Assembly: GCA_003260075.1 (NCBI GenBank)
Contig: QLIY01000716.1
Span: forward strand, 1-64,000
Source: Phallusia mammillata
Taxonomy: Eukaryota > Chordata > Ascidiacea > Phlebobranchia > Ascidiidae
Reading direction: 5' to 3'
DNA length: 64,000 nucleotides
Below are positions 12,801 to 24,239 of the stretch, piece after piece (positions within the stretch are counted from its first letter, which is position 1; each line of letters begins with the position of its first letter). The notes under the pieces are model-generated. The model searched no databases. It had not been told where the DNA came from and worked only from the letters and a program-made list of their open reading frames with translations. Position numbers and translations under genes: made by a program.

Positions 12801-15800
12801 CTAATTATATGAACGTCCTAATTATATAAAAATTAAATGAAATAAGTTTTTGGACATACTATTTTAAGTCCTCAAATGTTGTGTTTTGCCCTGTAGCACC
12901 ACAATTTAACCAACTGGTGACTAAAATGGGTGACCCTTTTAACAATGTTCAAATTGAAGGAAAATTGGACAGCTTGTAGAATTTGCTCTTCACAGGTGTC
13001 TATTTTTTGTGTTACCCCATTATACCACTATTTACTCCTTTTCTTTAAAAAAGACTGTTAAATAGTACATACTACAAATAATATCTGTGGTGAATCTGAT
13101 TTGTATAGTTTGTACTCTACATAGTATTATTATTTAAGCCCAGTGCTGATCACTGTATTTTACCGTACAACACCTGATTTTCTCATGGTTATCTCTTGAA
13201 ATGCATTATTTTCAACTTTACATGTGTGGGGACCCATGAGTTTCTGCCTGCAGAAACAACTAAGGTTACAAATGACGATGGCTAATATGGGACCCAATGT
13301 AAAAAAGGCATAGGATATATATATATGTTTTAAAATAGATTATGGTGTAAATGCAACGACAAAATGTGCTAAGCCACCCTTCTAGTTTATTTGTACATCT
13401 GTGAAAAAGTTTAAAATATAAAATATTAGACTTTTTTTCGAAAACATTAAAAGGTAGACTGCATTTATTTAATACTGTAATAATACATTTTTAATTTTTG
13501 AAGTGTTGCATAAAATCTGACTGAGATGTTAACACCAACTTTGGAACTTCTGCATTTTGTAATACTTGCATTTAGCTGTCTTTACTTTTATTATTTAGGC
13601 ACTATATTTACAAGCTTGACCCTGGTCTTAAAATGAGACCTGTGGATCTTATAAACAGCAGAAAAGATTGGACCACAGAATTTAATGAAGCTGTTTTGGA
13701 AGGCATCAAAAAATTGAACAATTCTCCAGAAAGGCAAAGAGTCAGTCCAACATATCGCTTTACAACACATGATTTTGTACATGGTAATGTTTTTTTCCTA
13801 ATTGCCCTCACAGCTATTATTAACATGTAAATACATGATACTGTACAGTGGAGTGGAATGACAACAATAAACCCATTTTGATGAATAAAATATTTTAGTT
13901 TTTGTACTGCATTTGAATTATTTTTAACATGTAACACGTAAAAATTATATGGATTATATGTTACAACTGTAGAGTGTGAGTTGATCCAAGTTTTTCTTTT
14001 TAGTGTCTGTCTTAAGCAACTTACCGAAAGCATTTTTAATGCAGGTCTTTATAGGATTGAAACAAATGTTGGAACACAATACATTTTGGTATATCGACCT
14101 GTTTCAAACAAAAACATGCTTAATTCTAAGCAACTATTTCAAGTTACAATATTTCGACCTTTTGCACCAGTGCAGTCTTTATCAGCCCATTCCACTGTAT
14201 CTGATGAAAAAGTTCATTTTATCGTTCCATTACAGGGACGACAGGACACATTTAGGTTTGTTATTGTGCACTAAATTGGGCATGCTGTTATGTAATGGTT
14301 TAGTGAATTTAGTTTTTCAAAGAGTTTAATATTTTGTTAAATGCAAGAACACTGCCTATCTAGCAGCATGAATTATATTATTTAGCACTGGTAAAAACGG
14401 TTTTATTTTTAAGTAACTGCCTTCTTGTTTTAGTTAAACTTTTTGACAACATACAATATTTTTAAGTAATTAGGTGGTCTACATAAAAAAATGCTGTACA
14501 AAGATTAATAGCATTGTAATCAATCTAATTTTATGAGGCATGCATTTAAATATAATGCTTATGTATGCAACAATATAAATTATTTTGCAGGATATTTTTA
14601 GAGTATTTCAAAGATTTTGCTCTTGCCTCAGATGGAAATGTTTGCCTCATTTTAGTGTTTTATGGTCAAGAAGGGTTGCCTGAGATTAAACACAGCCTTG
14701 AAGTTTTACAGAACCAAACTGGTTTTAAGGATTACAAAATTGAACAAGTTTTAAATGAAGAATTTTCAAGGGGAAGAGGTACTGGCCTACTGTGTCCATG
14801 TTCATACTTGGTTTTTAAGTTACTATCAGCGAGTTGTATTAGGTTGAATTTAATAGACTGATAAAAATAGATGCATATGTTATATTACAGCTCTACAAAA
14901 AGGAACCACAGCAATTAAGAATGAATCGGCCCTAATGTTTTTTTGTGATGTAGATATCGGTTTTACAGCAGATTTTCTTAATCAATGTCGTTCTCATGCA
15001 TCTGAAGGTAATGACATTAGTTATACAAAACACTAACTTGACTTTGTTGCAGTGGTGCCAGATTATGCAAACACAATGAAATAAATGCCAAAAGTTTTTG
15101 CTGTTGAAGACAAAGACAATTTTATTATGGTGCGCCTTTGCAGGAAAGTCTGTTTTCTATCCTATTGTCTTCAGTTTGTTCAACCCATCATTGGTGTATC
15201 AAAATGAAGCCATTCCAGCCTTAAGGGATAGGCAAGTGCATAAACGAGACAATGGTCTCTGGCGTGACTTTGGCTTTGGAATGTCCTGTCAGTACCTCAG
15301 TGACTTCAAAACAGGGGGGGGGGTATTCCAGCCTTAAGGGATAGGCAAGTGCATAAACGAGACAATGGTTTGTGGCGCGACTTTGGCTTTGGAATGTCCT
15401 GTCAGTACCTCAGTGACTTCAAAACAATAGGTGGGAATATTGGTGTGTAAAATTATGGTAATAGCGTGGTTTATACTCAGAGTCACGTTTGTGCAAAGAG
15501 TAAAGCGTCATATTGTTGTCTACCCACGGAAATACTAACATACACGCCAATAAACTTTCACGCCAATGGGCAGTGGGCATTGTGGTTTTAAGTTTAATGC
15601 GCGTTGTCCGTGGTATACCGCGCAATGCACTCATAAATACATGTTGATGTTTATTGCAGGTGGTTTTGATTTGAGCATCAAAGGTTGGGGATACGAGGAT
15701 ACTTTACTGTATCGAAAATACACACAAACTAATAAAGTGATGGTAATTCGTACGCCTGTCAACTCGTTGTTTCATCACTGGCATCCAAAGCATTGCGATA

Positions 15801-16501
15801 AATCGTGGGCAAAAGGTGGGAACAGCTAGTTTTAACCACTGTTATGCGGAAGTGTTTGCAAGTATTTTAGAAAATGTACACTACCTGCGAAGACGAAGCC
15901 GCGCACACTTATATGTAGAAAAGTATTCTAAAAATTCACACTATCTGCAAAATTCCTGCAGAGATTGATTCAAATGCTTACAATTGAGTCTACTTAAAAA
16001 ACCTTCTACAAACTTAAAAATGGATTGATGTGTGCTCCGTCGGTGCAGCTATTCTGGTTGCCAAGGCACTGGTTAAAATATAACCAGTGGTGGGATTCAG
16101 CCGGTTCGCACCGGTTCTATAGAACCGTCTCACGAAATTTTTTTGACATCAGCGAACCGGTTCGCATTACTGGTTACTGTCAATTGACTTTTTATAACAG
16201 AACCGGCTGAAACATATGTCTTTTTTTATAGAACCGGCTGACAAAAAAATTGAATCCCACTACTGAATATAACCTAACGTGAAGCTGTTTTCACAACGGT
16301 TAATTGTAATGTAAGATATAATACCGAATCGGCAAATTCAAAGGTCGTAATAAGCCACTCACAAATATAACACTATCATTTTCCTTTATTACAGAACAGT
16401 ATGAATCTTGTTTACGTTCAAAAGCGCGGACGGAAGGTTCGCAAACCACCCTTGGTCTTCTCTATTTTCAACTCAAGGAAAAACTTGCCGGGCTGAGCTA
16501 A
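9841..16501 (+). CDS. CSGALNACT: Chondroitin sulfate N-acetylgalactosaminyltransferase, 12 exons
   Basis: Exons 9841-9967, 10023-10072, 10139-10228, 10316-10405, 10473-10549, 13599-13783, 14045-14255, 14591-14778, 14891-15007, 15144-15430, 15660-15815 and 16395-16501 join in frame and give 523 residues once a duplication in exon 10 is discounted; human CSGALNACT1 has 532. It is a Golgi type II membrane enzyme that adds GalNAc to start and extend chondroitin chains. Exon 1 supplies the cytosolic basic tail and membrane anchor ([16 protein letters not shown]), exons 2-4 a coiled stem, exon 9 the metal-binding DVD in FFCDVDIGF, and exon 11 [14 protein letters not shown], the GalNAc-transferase motif, followed by [10 protein letters not shown]. 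The end, [15 protein letters not shown], matches the family. As assembled, exon 10 is interrupted by a G run plus repeat that would break the frame. Confidence 0.93.
10648..10860. repeat. Copy of the AGAGATGTACCGAA-type dispersed repeat
   Basis: This piece of CSGALNACT intron 5 starts with TTAGAGATGTACCGAATG and continues with sequence closely similar to 37504-37690, including the shared run ACACAAATTTAAAGC and the later CATAACTAAAATCG. Only one arm of the palindromic element is present here. Confidence 0.7.
10930..13060. repeat. Degenerate tandem repeats filling CSGALNACT intron 5
   Basis: From about 10930 to 12000 a unit of roughly 40-50 bp recurs many times, with the core AAGTTTGTCCGACTCG, then TTTTTCCATCAAATG and TTTGATGGATTTGG. 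From about 12000 to 13060 a longer, more decayed unit follows, built around GGCTGAAATTT and TAGCCCC. Some units carry GATGTGCATCCCACTTTG. A 12-G run at 10995-11006 interrupts the array. Intron 5 is about 3 kb while most other introns of the gene are under 400 bp, so the array explains its length. Confidence 0.8.
15212..15430. repeat. Exon 10 duplication in CSGALNACT joined by a G run
   Basis: Positions 15212-15313 are repeated at 15325-15427 after a run of 10 G (15314-15323). The offset is 113 bp, which is not a multiple of three. Only the second copy ends with the expected splice donor (ACAATAG then GTGGG). Removing 113 bp restores the family alignment and the phase-1 intron. Confidence 0.9.
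16085..16265. mobile_element. hAT-like MITE with 8-bp target duplication (CAGTGGTGGGATTC family)
   Basis: A 181-bp element begins CAGTGGTGGGATTC and ends GAATCCCACTACTG, so the ends are inverted repeats, and is flanked by the perfect 8-bp repeat AATATAAC (16077-16084, 16266-16273). An 8-bp target duplication with CAG-type ends indicates the hAT superfamily. The interior is itself made of inverted GAACCGG/CCGGTTC words. It lies in the last intron of CSGALNACT; related copies are at 36882 and 51430. Confidence 0.9.
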
Positions 16502-17562
16502 ACTCTTGTCCAATTAGTGTAGTGTCGTCGTTAGCTGTACTCTGTTCACTGTGAAAGTTATAGAATTGTGATCGTTTGTATACTACAGTACTTCTGTCCT
16601 TGTTAGCGGTGTTTGTTGTATTATGTCAGCCATTGTTTGTCATTGCGGATGTTGTAATCGTGAATTTCAGCAGTACCAATTTTTAATACCTACCATCATG
16701 ATACGTCAAACGCAGTTCGTTGCATTGCATGTTTGTATTCGACCTTTTGATAATGTGAAACATATGCGGTGTTTTTAAAAATATACGACAGCATTATATG
16801 GAAACTTTCGTATTCCTGAACAATTTTGCCTACAATGTTTCGTCAAACATTCATATGCTATAATCAGGACGGATTTAGGTTGTAAGGAGCCCTGTGTATA
16901 AGTAATGACATACAAAACTGTTTATTGTTGCAAAATCACTAAAACTTTTTGTGTGGTTGTCTGGCTGTAGCCCAGTCAGCACCTTTACTCCGCCACTGAC
17001 TTGTAATATGCAAATAACATCCACAGTTTATGACGCATTATTTTTTTTTGTAGGAGACGTTCCACATGCATATCGTATTAGCAGTTCACAAGTACAGGTA
17101 AGAAACTCGGATCTTTCAAATCTAATTTAAAAGAGTTCTTGAATCAGCTTCAAAATTAAAATCAATCTGCTTCACTCTTTGTCACGTGATTGGAGACTCG
17201 ATGGGATTGCTTGTAACTTTAGAATGCATCTTTTCGTGTCTTCGAAGATACTGTGGCGTCTAAATGTGTCAAAAACAGCAGTAATTGAAATAGGAGAATC
17301 ACTAACAATTTTCGTCCCAATGCGATAGTTAGCAAAGAATATGTTAAATCGATTGTTATGTTAGATGTTCAATGTTAGAACCTTACGAGACACTTTCAGT
17401 GCGAGTTATTTGTTTGTTCAAATGAAGGTAATTAAAAACGGCCCATTTTACCTGATTGTTCAAAAATAGCTTTATAATCGATAACCATACGACATTATAC
17501 GTTGAACACCAAGCATACGTGAAATTTCCGACCAAACAACATAATTTGTTTTCCCATTTCCA
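16502..17562. other. 3' region of CSGALNACT; no further gene seen
   Basis: Between the CSGALNACT stop and the end of the convergent zinc-finger gene I see AT-rich sequence without a recognisable coding segment. A splice-like segment at about 17054-17099 (acceptor TTTTGTAG, donor CAG|GTAAGA) has no known coding match. Confidence 0.5.
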
Positions 17563-19854
17563 CTATTTTGCACTTGCCTTGAATCTCTTGGTGCAAAAAT
17601 TGCATTTGTGTGGAAGAGTCTTGTTATGTGTCTGCTGGTGAATCCTGAGAACGTTTGCGGTATGACTTGCGTACCCACATACGTCACACACGTATCGTTG
17701 CCCATCTGCGAAAAGTAACCGCATTGTTCATACGAACACTTAAAAAGTAACTTCAAAACAGATTATCAAATGAAAACACAGCAAATGGCACAATCCATAT
17801 GTTTGAATGTCGACAACACATTTTAATTTCTACAAAGGAACATAAACACATCGCTCTTTGGCTAACACGAAGACTGCACATTGAACTTACTGTGCAAAGT
17901 AACCACTGTGAAATTTGCTTACCATGTAACATACATCGTGGTTCGTAAAAGTATACCTGTATGGGTTTTTTGGTGAACAAACAAACTGGCTTTGTGACGA
18001 AATTTCTTGGAGCAAAACCTGCAAGTGTAGTTTTTAACACCAGTGTGCGATGCGGCATGTTGCTTTAGCTCTTCACTACGATTGAAACAGCGACCACACT
18101 TCTCGCATTTGTGCGGTTTTAACTTCAAATGTACAGTAGCAAAGTGTCTCCTAAGCAAATGCGGCCATCGAAAAGCTCTACCACAGCCGTCACACTGGTA
18201 TTGAGCTTTTCTCTGCTTTTGCTTAGAGTTTGGATGGACTTTTTCAGGTATGGATTCTACAACATTTACTGGTTCTTGTGCTTTAAAATCGTGGCCTTTT
18301 TGAGCCAATTGGTGTTGCTTTGGATTGGCTTTTTGGCAGCTGTGTTGTAATTTGGGAGCACTGCAAAATTCATACAGTTATTAAAAAAATCCACAATGTG
18401 ACTAGATAGTACATAGCAAATCCGTATTGTAGAGTTGAGCAAACACTTGCGTTAGGTTGCACCCCTTTGTTGTAGTGACACCAGAAAAACAGGTTAATGA
18501 GCACTTACTTTACAACCCAGCCCTGAAGAGGGTTTGGCCAGGGATAGGCCCAATTTAACCAGTTTTACATCACATATTGCGTTTAGGTCAAATAGTTACA
18601 TTTGTATGTAGTATAATAAATACTGAATAAACGTGCAAAAAAGAAAAATACTGGATATAAAATGTAATGTCAAATCACTGGATATCTTTAACGTTTGACA
18701 ATTACTTGGTACAGAATCAAGGACTCATTTAAATTTGGAGTTCAGATGAGCATTTTTACGACCTTTCTGGTGCTGTCACAAATGTAGGAGGTGGCAGGGA
18801 TTTGTCGGTGGGATATTGATTGAAGACAATGCCATTTTGCTTTGCGAACACATTGCACCTTCTCACAAGATTGGTATACTACAAAAAAACAAACAATTTA
18901 ATTGTGGCATTGACAAACGAATTTCAATTTGTTATGAAAGGTTTCAAGCATGATTGTTTTACCTGTAAGTACATTGCAAGTCTGTACACATTATTGACAG
19001 AGTTTTTATCAAAAGGTAAAGCTTCACCATACAAATAGTCCAAACAGAATTCCATTGCATCATTGGTAAAGCAAGAAGGTAGGTTTAGTTGCAAGACATG
19101 CCTGAAAAAAATGTTTATCTATATTTACACATTTAATTGTAAAAATGCTGGAAAACAAACTTACTGATTAAATTGTTTTACATTTTGCATGTAAGGTAGC
19201 AGTTTTGGAATGGCTGATGCAATACATGCATGAGCTGTCCATGATTTTGAACCAATTCGCAGCGTAAAATCACATAATTGACCACAGCGCTAAAAATAGA
19301 GCATTTTACTTGTGTGTGTTTTTTTTGCAGAGATAATTTCAAAATGGATTGGATGAATGCTTACCCTGAGCTTGTTTAGGTGTCCCAACAATTCAGAACT
19401 GAGTAATTGCTCTTCTGAACAAAACAAAAACTGGTCAAAAATCAGTTTTGGTTTAACATCTTTTAACAACATTACAAATCACAAACCATTGTCACAAGGA
19501 AGATTGCATTGAACTGATATTGATTTTTGGGCTGGCAAATTGGCAGTGGGTACAATGTGAGATAAAGATTGATTAAGTATGACCTGAAAAATATTCTTAT
19601 TTATTATCTCAAACAAAAACCATAAGTTTTACATTATTTACCTTTTCAGAGCCTGTTAGAAGAGCACTGGGTTGAGATACACCTGAATATGTGACAAGTG
19701 AAGTTTGTGGGATTTGTATTGCATTGACTACTTGAATCTGACTTAAGTCGACAGTATGTAGGTTTGCTAATGCAACAGGATGAAAATGCCCTGGTATTCG
19801 TTCCACCTTCTTGGAAACAGAGTCATCATGATTTAATGGTTTATCAAAATTCAT
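17563..19854 (-). CDS. BTB/POZ zinc-finger protein, 8 exons
   Basis: Exons read on the minus strand: 19854-19642, 19583-19487, 19414-19365, 19289-19165, 19102-18963, 18878-18763, 18360-17957 and 17705-17563, about 428 residues. After ~100 variable N-terminal residues comes a BTB domain: LLGHLNKLRRCGQLCDFTLR, SWTAHACIASAIPKLLPYM, HVLQLNLPS, AMEFCLDYLYGE and VNNVYRLAMYLQ. After a linker, C2H2 fingers follow: YQCDGCGRAFRWPHLLRRH, HKCEKCGRCFNRSEELKQH, YTCRFCSKKFRHKASLFVH and YVCDVCGYASHTANVLRIH, then a half finger with only the two Cys. Such proteins are usually sequence-specific transcription regulators that dimerise by the BTB domain. The donor after exon 6 (GTCGTA) is weak, and exon 5 needs one base fewer near 19080 to keep frame. 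Confidence 0.82.
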
Positions 19855-19979
19855 TGTTCAGCTGGCATGTTTATTGTGATACAGAATACTTTTCATTGTA
19901 GTAGGCACAGTCAGCTAAAAAGCTTAATGTCATTTTTCACCCCTAAAAAAGAGCACACATATTTATATGGAACAATGTG

Positions 19980-20285
19980 TTTTTTAAACAAAAACAGTGA
20001 TTTTACAGCAAATTACAATTTTGGCAACGTGAAACAGTACTGAACTAAGAAGTGTTTATTTGAAGTAGATCTACACATAGATATGTTTTACATTAATAAA
20101 GATACAAAACAGTACATCAATACAAAATGGGGGGGGGGTTTTAACAAAAACGGTGATACAAAGCAAATTACAATTTTGGCAACATGAAACAGTACTGAAC
20201 TAAGAAGTGTTTATTTGAAGTAGATCTACGCATATATATATGTTTTACATTAATAAAGATACAAAACAGTACATCAATACAAAAT
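19980..20285. repeat. Duplicated 147-bp block around a G run, 3' of ZC2HC1
   Basis: Sequence at 19980-20128 recurs at 20139-20285 after a run of 10 G (20129-20138), with a few differences. It lies downstream of the minus-strand ZC2HC1 gene, and each copy carries TTTATT (AATAAA on the minus strand), the second at 20209-20214. It may therefore be the ZC2HC1 3' UTR end. Confidence 0.75.
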
Positions 20286-20667
20286 ATATAACACCAAAGT
20301 TGAAAACTACAGGCCTGTTTAGTTTGTACATTGTATTTGAAATATTACATTCAACATTAGCAGCAACCAATACACCATACTTTTGGATGGAGAACATGTT
20401 TAAGTCATTGCAATTGTTGAGTTTAATGGACCAGAAAAAGAATGGGACAGCACCAAAATAAACCTGAATATTACATTCAAATATTATTGGACATACATTT
20501 ACAGCAACAAGTACTAAACCTGTATTAAGTACAGAATAAAAATACATTACAGTTGCAACATGTTAACAATTAACTGAAACATAAACATGTATTTAAATAA
20601 CTATAAATATATTTTAAAAATATGTTTCAAATTATTTGAAAAAACTCCCCTTAATCTAACAACAACT

Positions 20668-22047
20668 TCAAGTCACCATAATACGCCGAATACCACATTC
20701 ACAGCAAAACTTTGCATTGGCAATAGGGTATCTGGCACCACACTCATGACAAAATCTTGATGATTGTGAAGGAGATGGGGTGTTACTACCACCATATGCA
20801 TTGTTCTGTGAGGAAGGTAGCCAATCATACACATCACCATTTGTAACAGGTGACCTTGTGGTAGGAGATCTACGGGTGTAGGTAGGAAAGTCTTTTGGTT
20901 GATGTACAGTGATCTTGCTGGTCTTTGAACCAGGCTGATACCTTTTTGAACTGCTATGAGGTGACTGTAAATTCCTGTTTAGCTCTCTGTATGCCTTGGT
21001 TGAGTAACCACCATTGTCACTGTCTGAATCTGAATGGATACTATCTGAGGACCATTCATGGCGAGGACGCATGTGCCTCGATTGGGCACCTTGAGCAGTT
21101 AGGCGCATGTCACCTTTACCAGCAACTTTTCTTACCAATGGTTTGTTTGTCTTTGGTTGTGGTGAATTTCTTTTTAAATAAAGGTCATCCTCTGATACAC
21201 TCCCATTAGCTGGTTTAAGTCCAGTTTTGCTTCTGGCAGCTGGCTTGTACGATGAAGGTTCTATACTTGCATCCCAATCACGATGAGTTTTTTTGCTAGA
21301 ACCTGTACCAGAAGGTGGCTTACCAAAGCCATTTGCAAATGATGGGGATGAGTACTGGTTGCTGTCATACTTTCCAGTAAACTTATATTTATTGGGACTC
21401 TGTTCCATTCTTGCTCTAGTCACCCTGGCAGGTGCTGATCGAGACTCAACTCCATCAGATCTGCGTGGACCAGTTGAAGGCTTTAAGGAAGGAGGTTTGT
21501 ACTTAACTCTTGCAGCTGCTCTGGCTGCTGCCTGAGTTGAAGCACCAACAGGAGAAGATTTCTTGTTGGTCAGACGCTTTGCTTGTTCTGCGCAGAATAC
21601 TATGTGCCTCTCAGCTGCTGAGTTATTAAACCTTCTGCTGCAATGAGGACATTGGACATAGTCTGGGTTTGGCGCAGATGCAACATGTGGTGGAGGTTTC
21701 CTGCCTTCTTTTATAGCGGCTGTGGCTTCCCTAGCAGTCCTAATAGTGTTAATAAAGTCCTCGTGCTTTTGCTTCCAGGATTGTTTATTTCCCTGAGCAG
21801 GCAAAGCGTTCCTTTGAGTTTTCTTAGCAGGCTGTGATTTGCTTGGTTTTATTTGTACACCAGGTGTACAAGTGACATCTCTTTGTTTGCTGGAATTAAA
21901 AACTGGTCTTTTGACATGTGTTTTTTCACATATTTTGGAATGCCTTGCTACACTTTCGGGGGCAAATTTTCTTCCACAATATTGGCATGAAACTCGGTGA
22001 CCAATTGGCATATTTTCCTCTCCATAATCATCCTCACCAAAATCCAT
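20668..22047 (-). CDS. ZC2HC1: ZC2HC1-family zinc-finger protein (FAM164-like)
   Basis: Uninterrupted frame of 459 residues. Near residues 18-40 lies a C2HC finger, VSCQYCGRKF..SVARHSKIC, and near residue 130 a second one, VQCPHCSRRFNNSAAERHIVFC in shortened form CPHC...H...C. This pair with a conserved intervening PP-rich region (EGRKPPPH) is the hallmark of the ZC2HC1 family. The central half is Ser/Lys/Arg-rich and probably disordered. The C-terminus has a paired CxxC element (FCHECGARYP, FCCECGIRRI) that could bind another zinc. The biochemical role of this family is poorly known. The start is the first ATG of the frame and gives MDFGEDDYG, an acidic beginning just ahead of the first finger. 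The lack of introns is notable. Confidence 0.9.
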   Translation of the reverse strand: MDFGEDDYGEENMPIGHRVSCQYCGRKFAPESVARHSKICEKTHVKRPVFNSSKQRDVTCTPGVQIKPSKSQPAKKTQRNALPAQGNKQSWKQKHEDFINTIRTAREATAAIKEGRKPPPHVASAPNPDYVQCPHCSRRFNNSAAERHIVFCAEQAKRLTNKKSSPVGASTQAAARAAARVKYKPPSLKPSTGPRRSDGVESRSAPARVTRARMEQSPNKYKFTGKYDSNQYSSPSFANGFGKPPSGTGSSKKTHRDWDASIEPSSYKPAARSKTGLKPANGSVSEDDLYLKRNSPQPKTNKPLVRKVAGKGDMRLTAQGAQSRHMRPRHEWSSDSIHSDSDSDNGGYSTKAYRELNRNLQSPHSSSKRYQPGSKTSKITVHQPKDFPTYTRRSPTTRSPVTNGDVYDWLPSSQNNAYGGSNTPSPSQSSRFCHECGARYPIANAKFCCECGIRRIMVT

Positions 22048-23286
22048 TTTTTCACCTTAAATTTCACTCTTTGTTTTGAATAAAATACCAAAAAACTTGA
22101 AACACCTGAAAACACAGTGGTTTAAAAACTTTAATTGTCTGTCAAAAACTGTTACGGTATCTAATTAATTTTTTTTAACCTGGTTAATCAAACCTCTCTT
22201 TTGAAGCGTATTTTACATTTGCGTATCATATAAATTAGAAGATTTTAAATTGCAATTCAAGGAATGTTTATAACCACAGCAACATAGAAACAAATTCGTA
22301 TTTCATGCATGAATGAACATGGGATAGAAGACTGGTATGAGAAACAAGAATACGTTGATTTAAAAACTTTTTACATTTTTTACTTTATTGCCAGTGAAAA
22401 ATACATTTTTTTTATACTACACATAAAATTAGCATGCAAAACGAAATTTAATTAATCAATCCCTGGAAAAAGTCAAAAAGTATTTGGGCATCCTTCAAAC
22501 GTTTGGGTAACTAGTATGTTTTTTTGCATTCACCTAAAGCAGTGGTTCTCAACTCATTTCAGGCCATGGACCACTGGCCCAGTAAAANCAGCATATTGTC
22601 AGGTCGTAGAAAAATAGCACCAGGCGCACTAATCTGCTCAAAAATATATAATAATTGGACTCGTTTGCCAGTACATTTGAAATCCAAGTGTATCTGCGGG
22701 CCGCACAACCTAAAATCAAGGGCCGCATGTGGCCCGCGGGCCGCAGGTTGCCCACCCCTGACCTAAACCAATTACCAAGCCAAGAAAATATTTATCTAAT
22801 CAACCTATAACAATAAATAAGGTGTTGAAAGCCGCCATTGTAATCTACAACCTATAGTAACTTATTAACATTAACCTTCACCAAAGCGATTAATACCAGT
22901 TGACTTCACCTTGTAACCAGTTAGTTTGTAAAATCCAAATCGGCAGTCAGACATTCGAAGTGTTTCCTGGCTTGTGTGTCGCCACTCTTGTCTTAAAGAA
23001 CTAGAAGAGTGGCTTTCTGATATACTTCCATTTTATATATTCGGGGGGGGGGGATCAAAGTTGAAGTAAGCATACGAAACAACAATTTGGGCTTGAAACG
23101 TAATTCTTTAAAATCGTTTTTCAAGAAGTGAGATACAATTATTAACAGCGAACATTTTGATGCTCTTTCAACATGCAAAATGCAATCATCTCTAGTTTAT
23201 CACCGAATTTAGTGGATGTCTTGTGGACCACCCAAAAAGTCATCATGGACCACTAGTGGTCCATGGACCACCAGTTGAGAACCACT
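22048..23286. other. No gene recognised; hAT-like repeat pieces next to the gap
   Basis: Upstream of ZC2HC1 and before the N gap. It contains the repeat at 22544-22761, an 11-G run at 23043-23053, and at 23223-23286 a hAT-like end reading toward the gap (ACCAGTTGAGAACCACT). A segment at about 22995-23040 resembles, on the opposite strand, a piece of nardilysin intron 4 near 43569-43615. Confidence 0.55.
22544..22761. mobile_element. hAT-like repeat remnant
   Basis: The left edge reads CAGTGGTTCTCAACTC and the right edge, on the minus strand, reads CAGGGGTGGGCAACCTGCGG followed by GGGCCACATGCGGCCC. Both are end motifs of widespread non-autonomous hAT elements in animals. The two ends are of different types and a single n sits at 22588, so this may be two elements joined rather than one intact copy. 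Confidence 0.65.
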
Positions 23287-24239
23287 NNNNNNNNNNNNNN
23301 NNNNNNNNNNNNNNNNNNNNNNNNNNNNNNNNNNNNNNNNNNNNNNNNNNNNNNNNNNNNNNNNNNNNNNNNNNNNNNNNNNNNNNNNNNNNNNNNNNNN
23401 NNNNNNNNNNNNNNNNNNNNNNNNNNNNNNNNNNNNNNNNNNNNNNNNNNNNNNNNNNNNNNNNNNNNNNNNNNNNNNNNNNNNNNNNNNNNNNNNNNNN
23501 NNNNNNNNNNNNNNNNNNNNNNNNNNNNNNNNNNNNNNNNNNNNNNNNNNNNNNNNNNNNNNNNNNNNNNNNNNNNNNNNNNNNNNNNNNNNNNNNNNNN
23601 NNNNNNNNNNNNNNNNNNNNNNNNNNNNNNNNNNNNNNNNNNNNNNNNNNNNNNNNNNNNNNNNNNNNNNNNNNNNNNNNNNNNNNNNNNNNNNNNNNNN
23701 NNNNNNNNNNNNNNNNNNNNNNNNNNNNNNNNNNNNNNNNNNNNNNNNNNNNNNNNNNNNNNNNNNNNNNNNNNNNNNNNNNNNNNNNNNNNNNNNNNNN
23801 NNNNNNNNNNNNNNNNNNNNNNNNNNNNNNNNNNNNNNNNNNNNNNNNNNNNNNNNNNNNNNNNNNNNNNNNNNNNNNNNNNNNNNNNNNNNNNNNNNNN
23901 NNNNNNNNNNNNNNNNNNNNNNNNNNNNNNNNNNNNNNNNNNNNNNNNNNNNNNNNNNNNNNNNNNNNNNNNNNNNNNNNNNNNNNNNNNNNNNNNNNNN
24001 NNNNNNNNNNNNNNNNNNNNNNNNNNNNNNNNNNNNNNNNNNNNNNNNNNNNNNNNNNNNNNNNNNNNNNNNNNNNNNNNNNNNNNNNNNNNNNNNNNNN
24101 NNNNNNNNNNNNNNNNNNNNNNNNNNNNNNNNNNNNNNNNNNNNNNNNNNNNNNNNNNNNNNNNNNNNNNNNNNNNNNNNNNNNNNNNNNNNNNNNNNNN
24201 NNNNNNNNNNNNNNNNNNNNNNNNNNNNNNNNNNNNNNN
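23287..24239. other. Assembly gap (953 N)
   Basis: A run of n from 23287 to 24239. The left flank is the end of a hAT-like repeat, a plausible reason for the break. The polarity of the homopolymer runs in the window reverses across this gap. Confidence 0.99.

Noticed and set aside
13608-14033. 141-codon frame on the minus strand
   Set aside because: It is antisense to CSGALNACT exon 6 and its intron; the plus-strand exon has the family match and correct splice phases.
17054-17099. Possible extra CSGALNACT exon between a TTTTGTAG acceptor and a CAG|GTAAGA donor
   Set aside because: The gene already ends with a family-like C-terminus and stop at 16501, and the segment has no known match.
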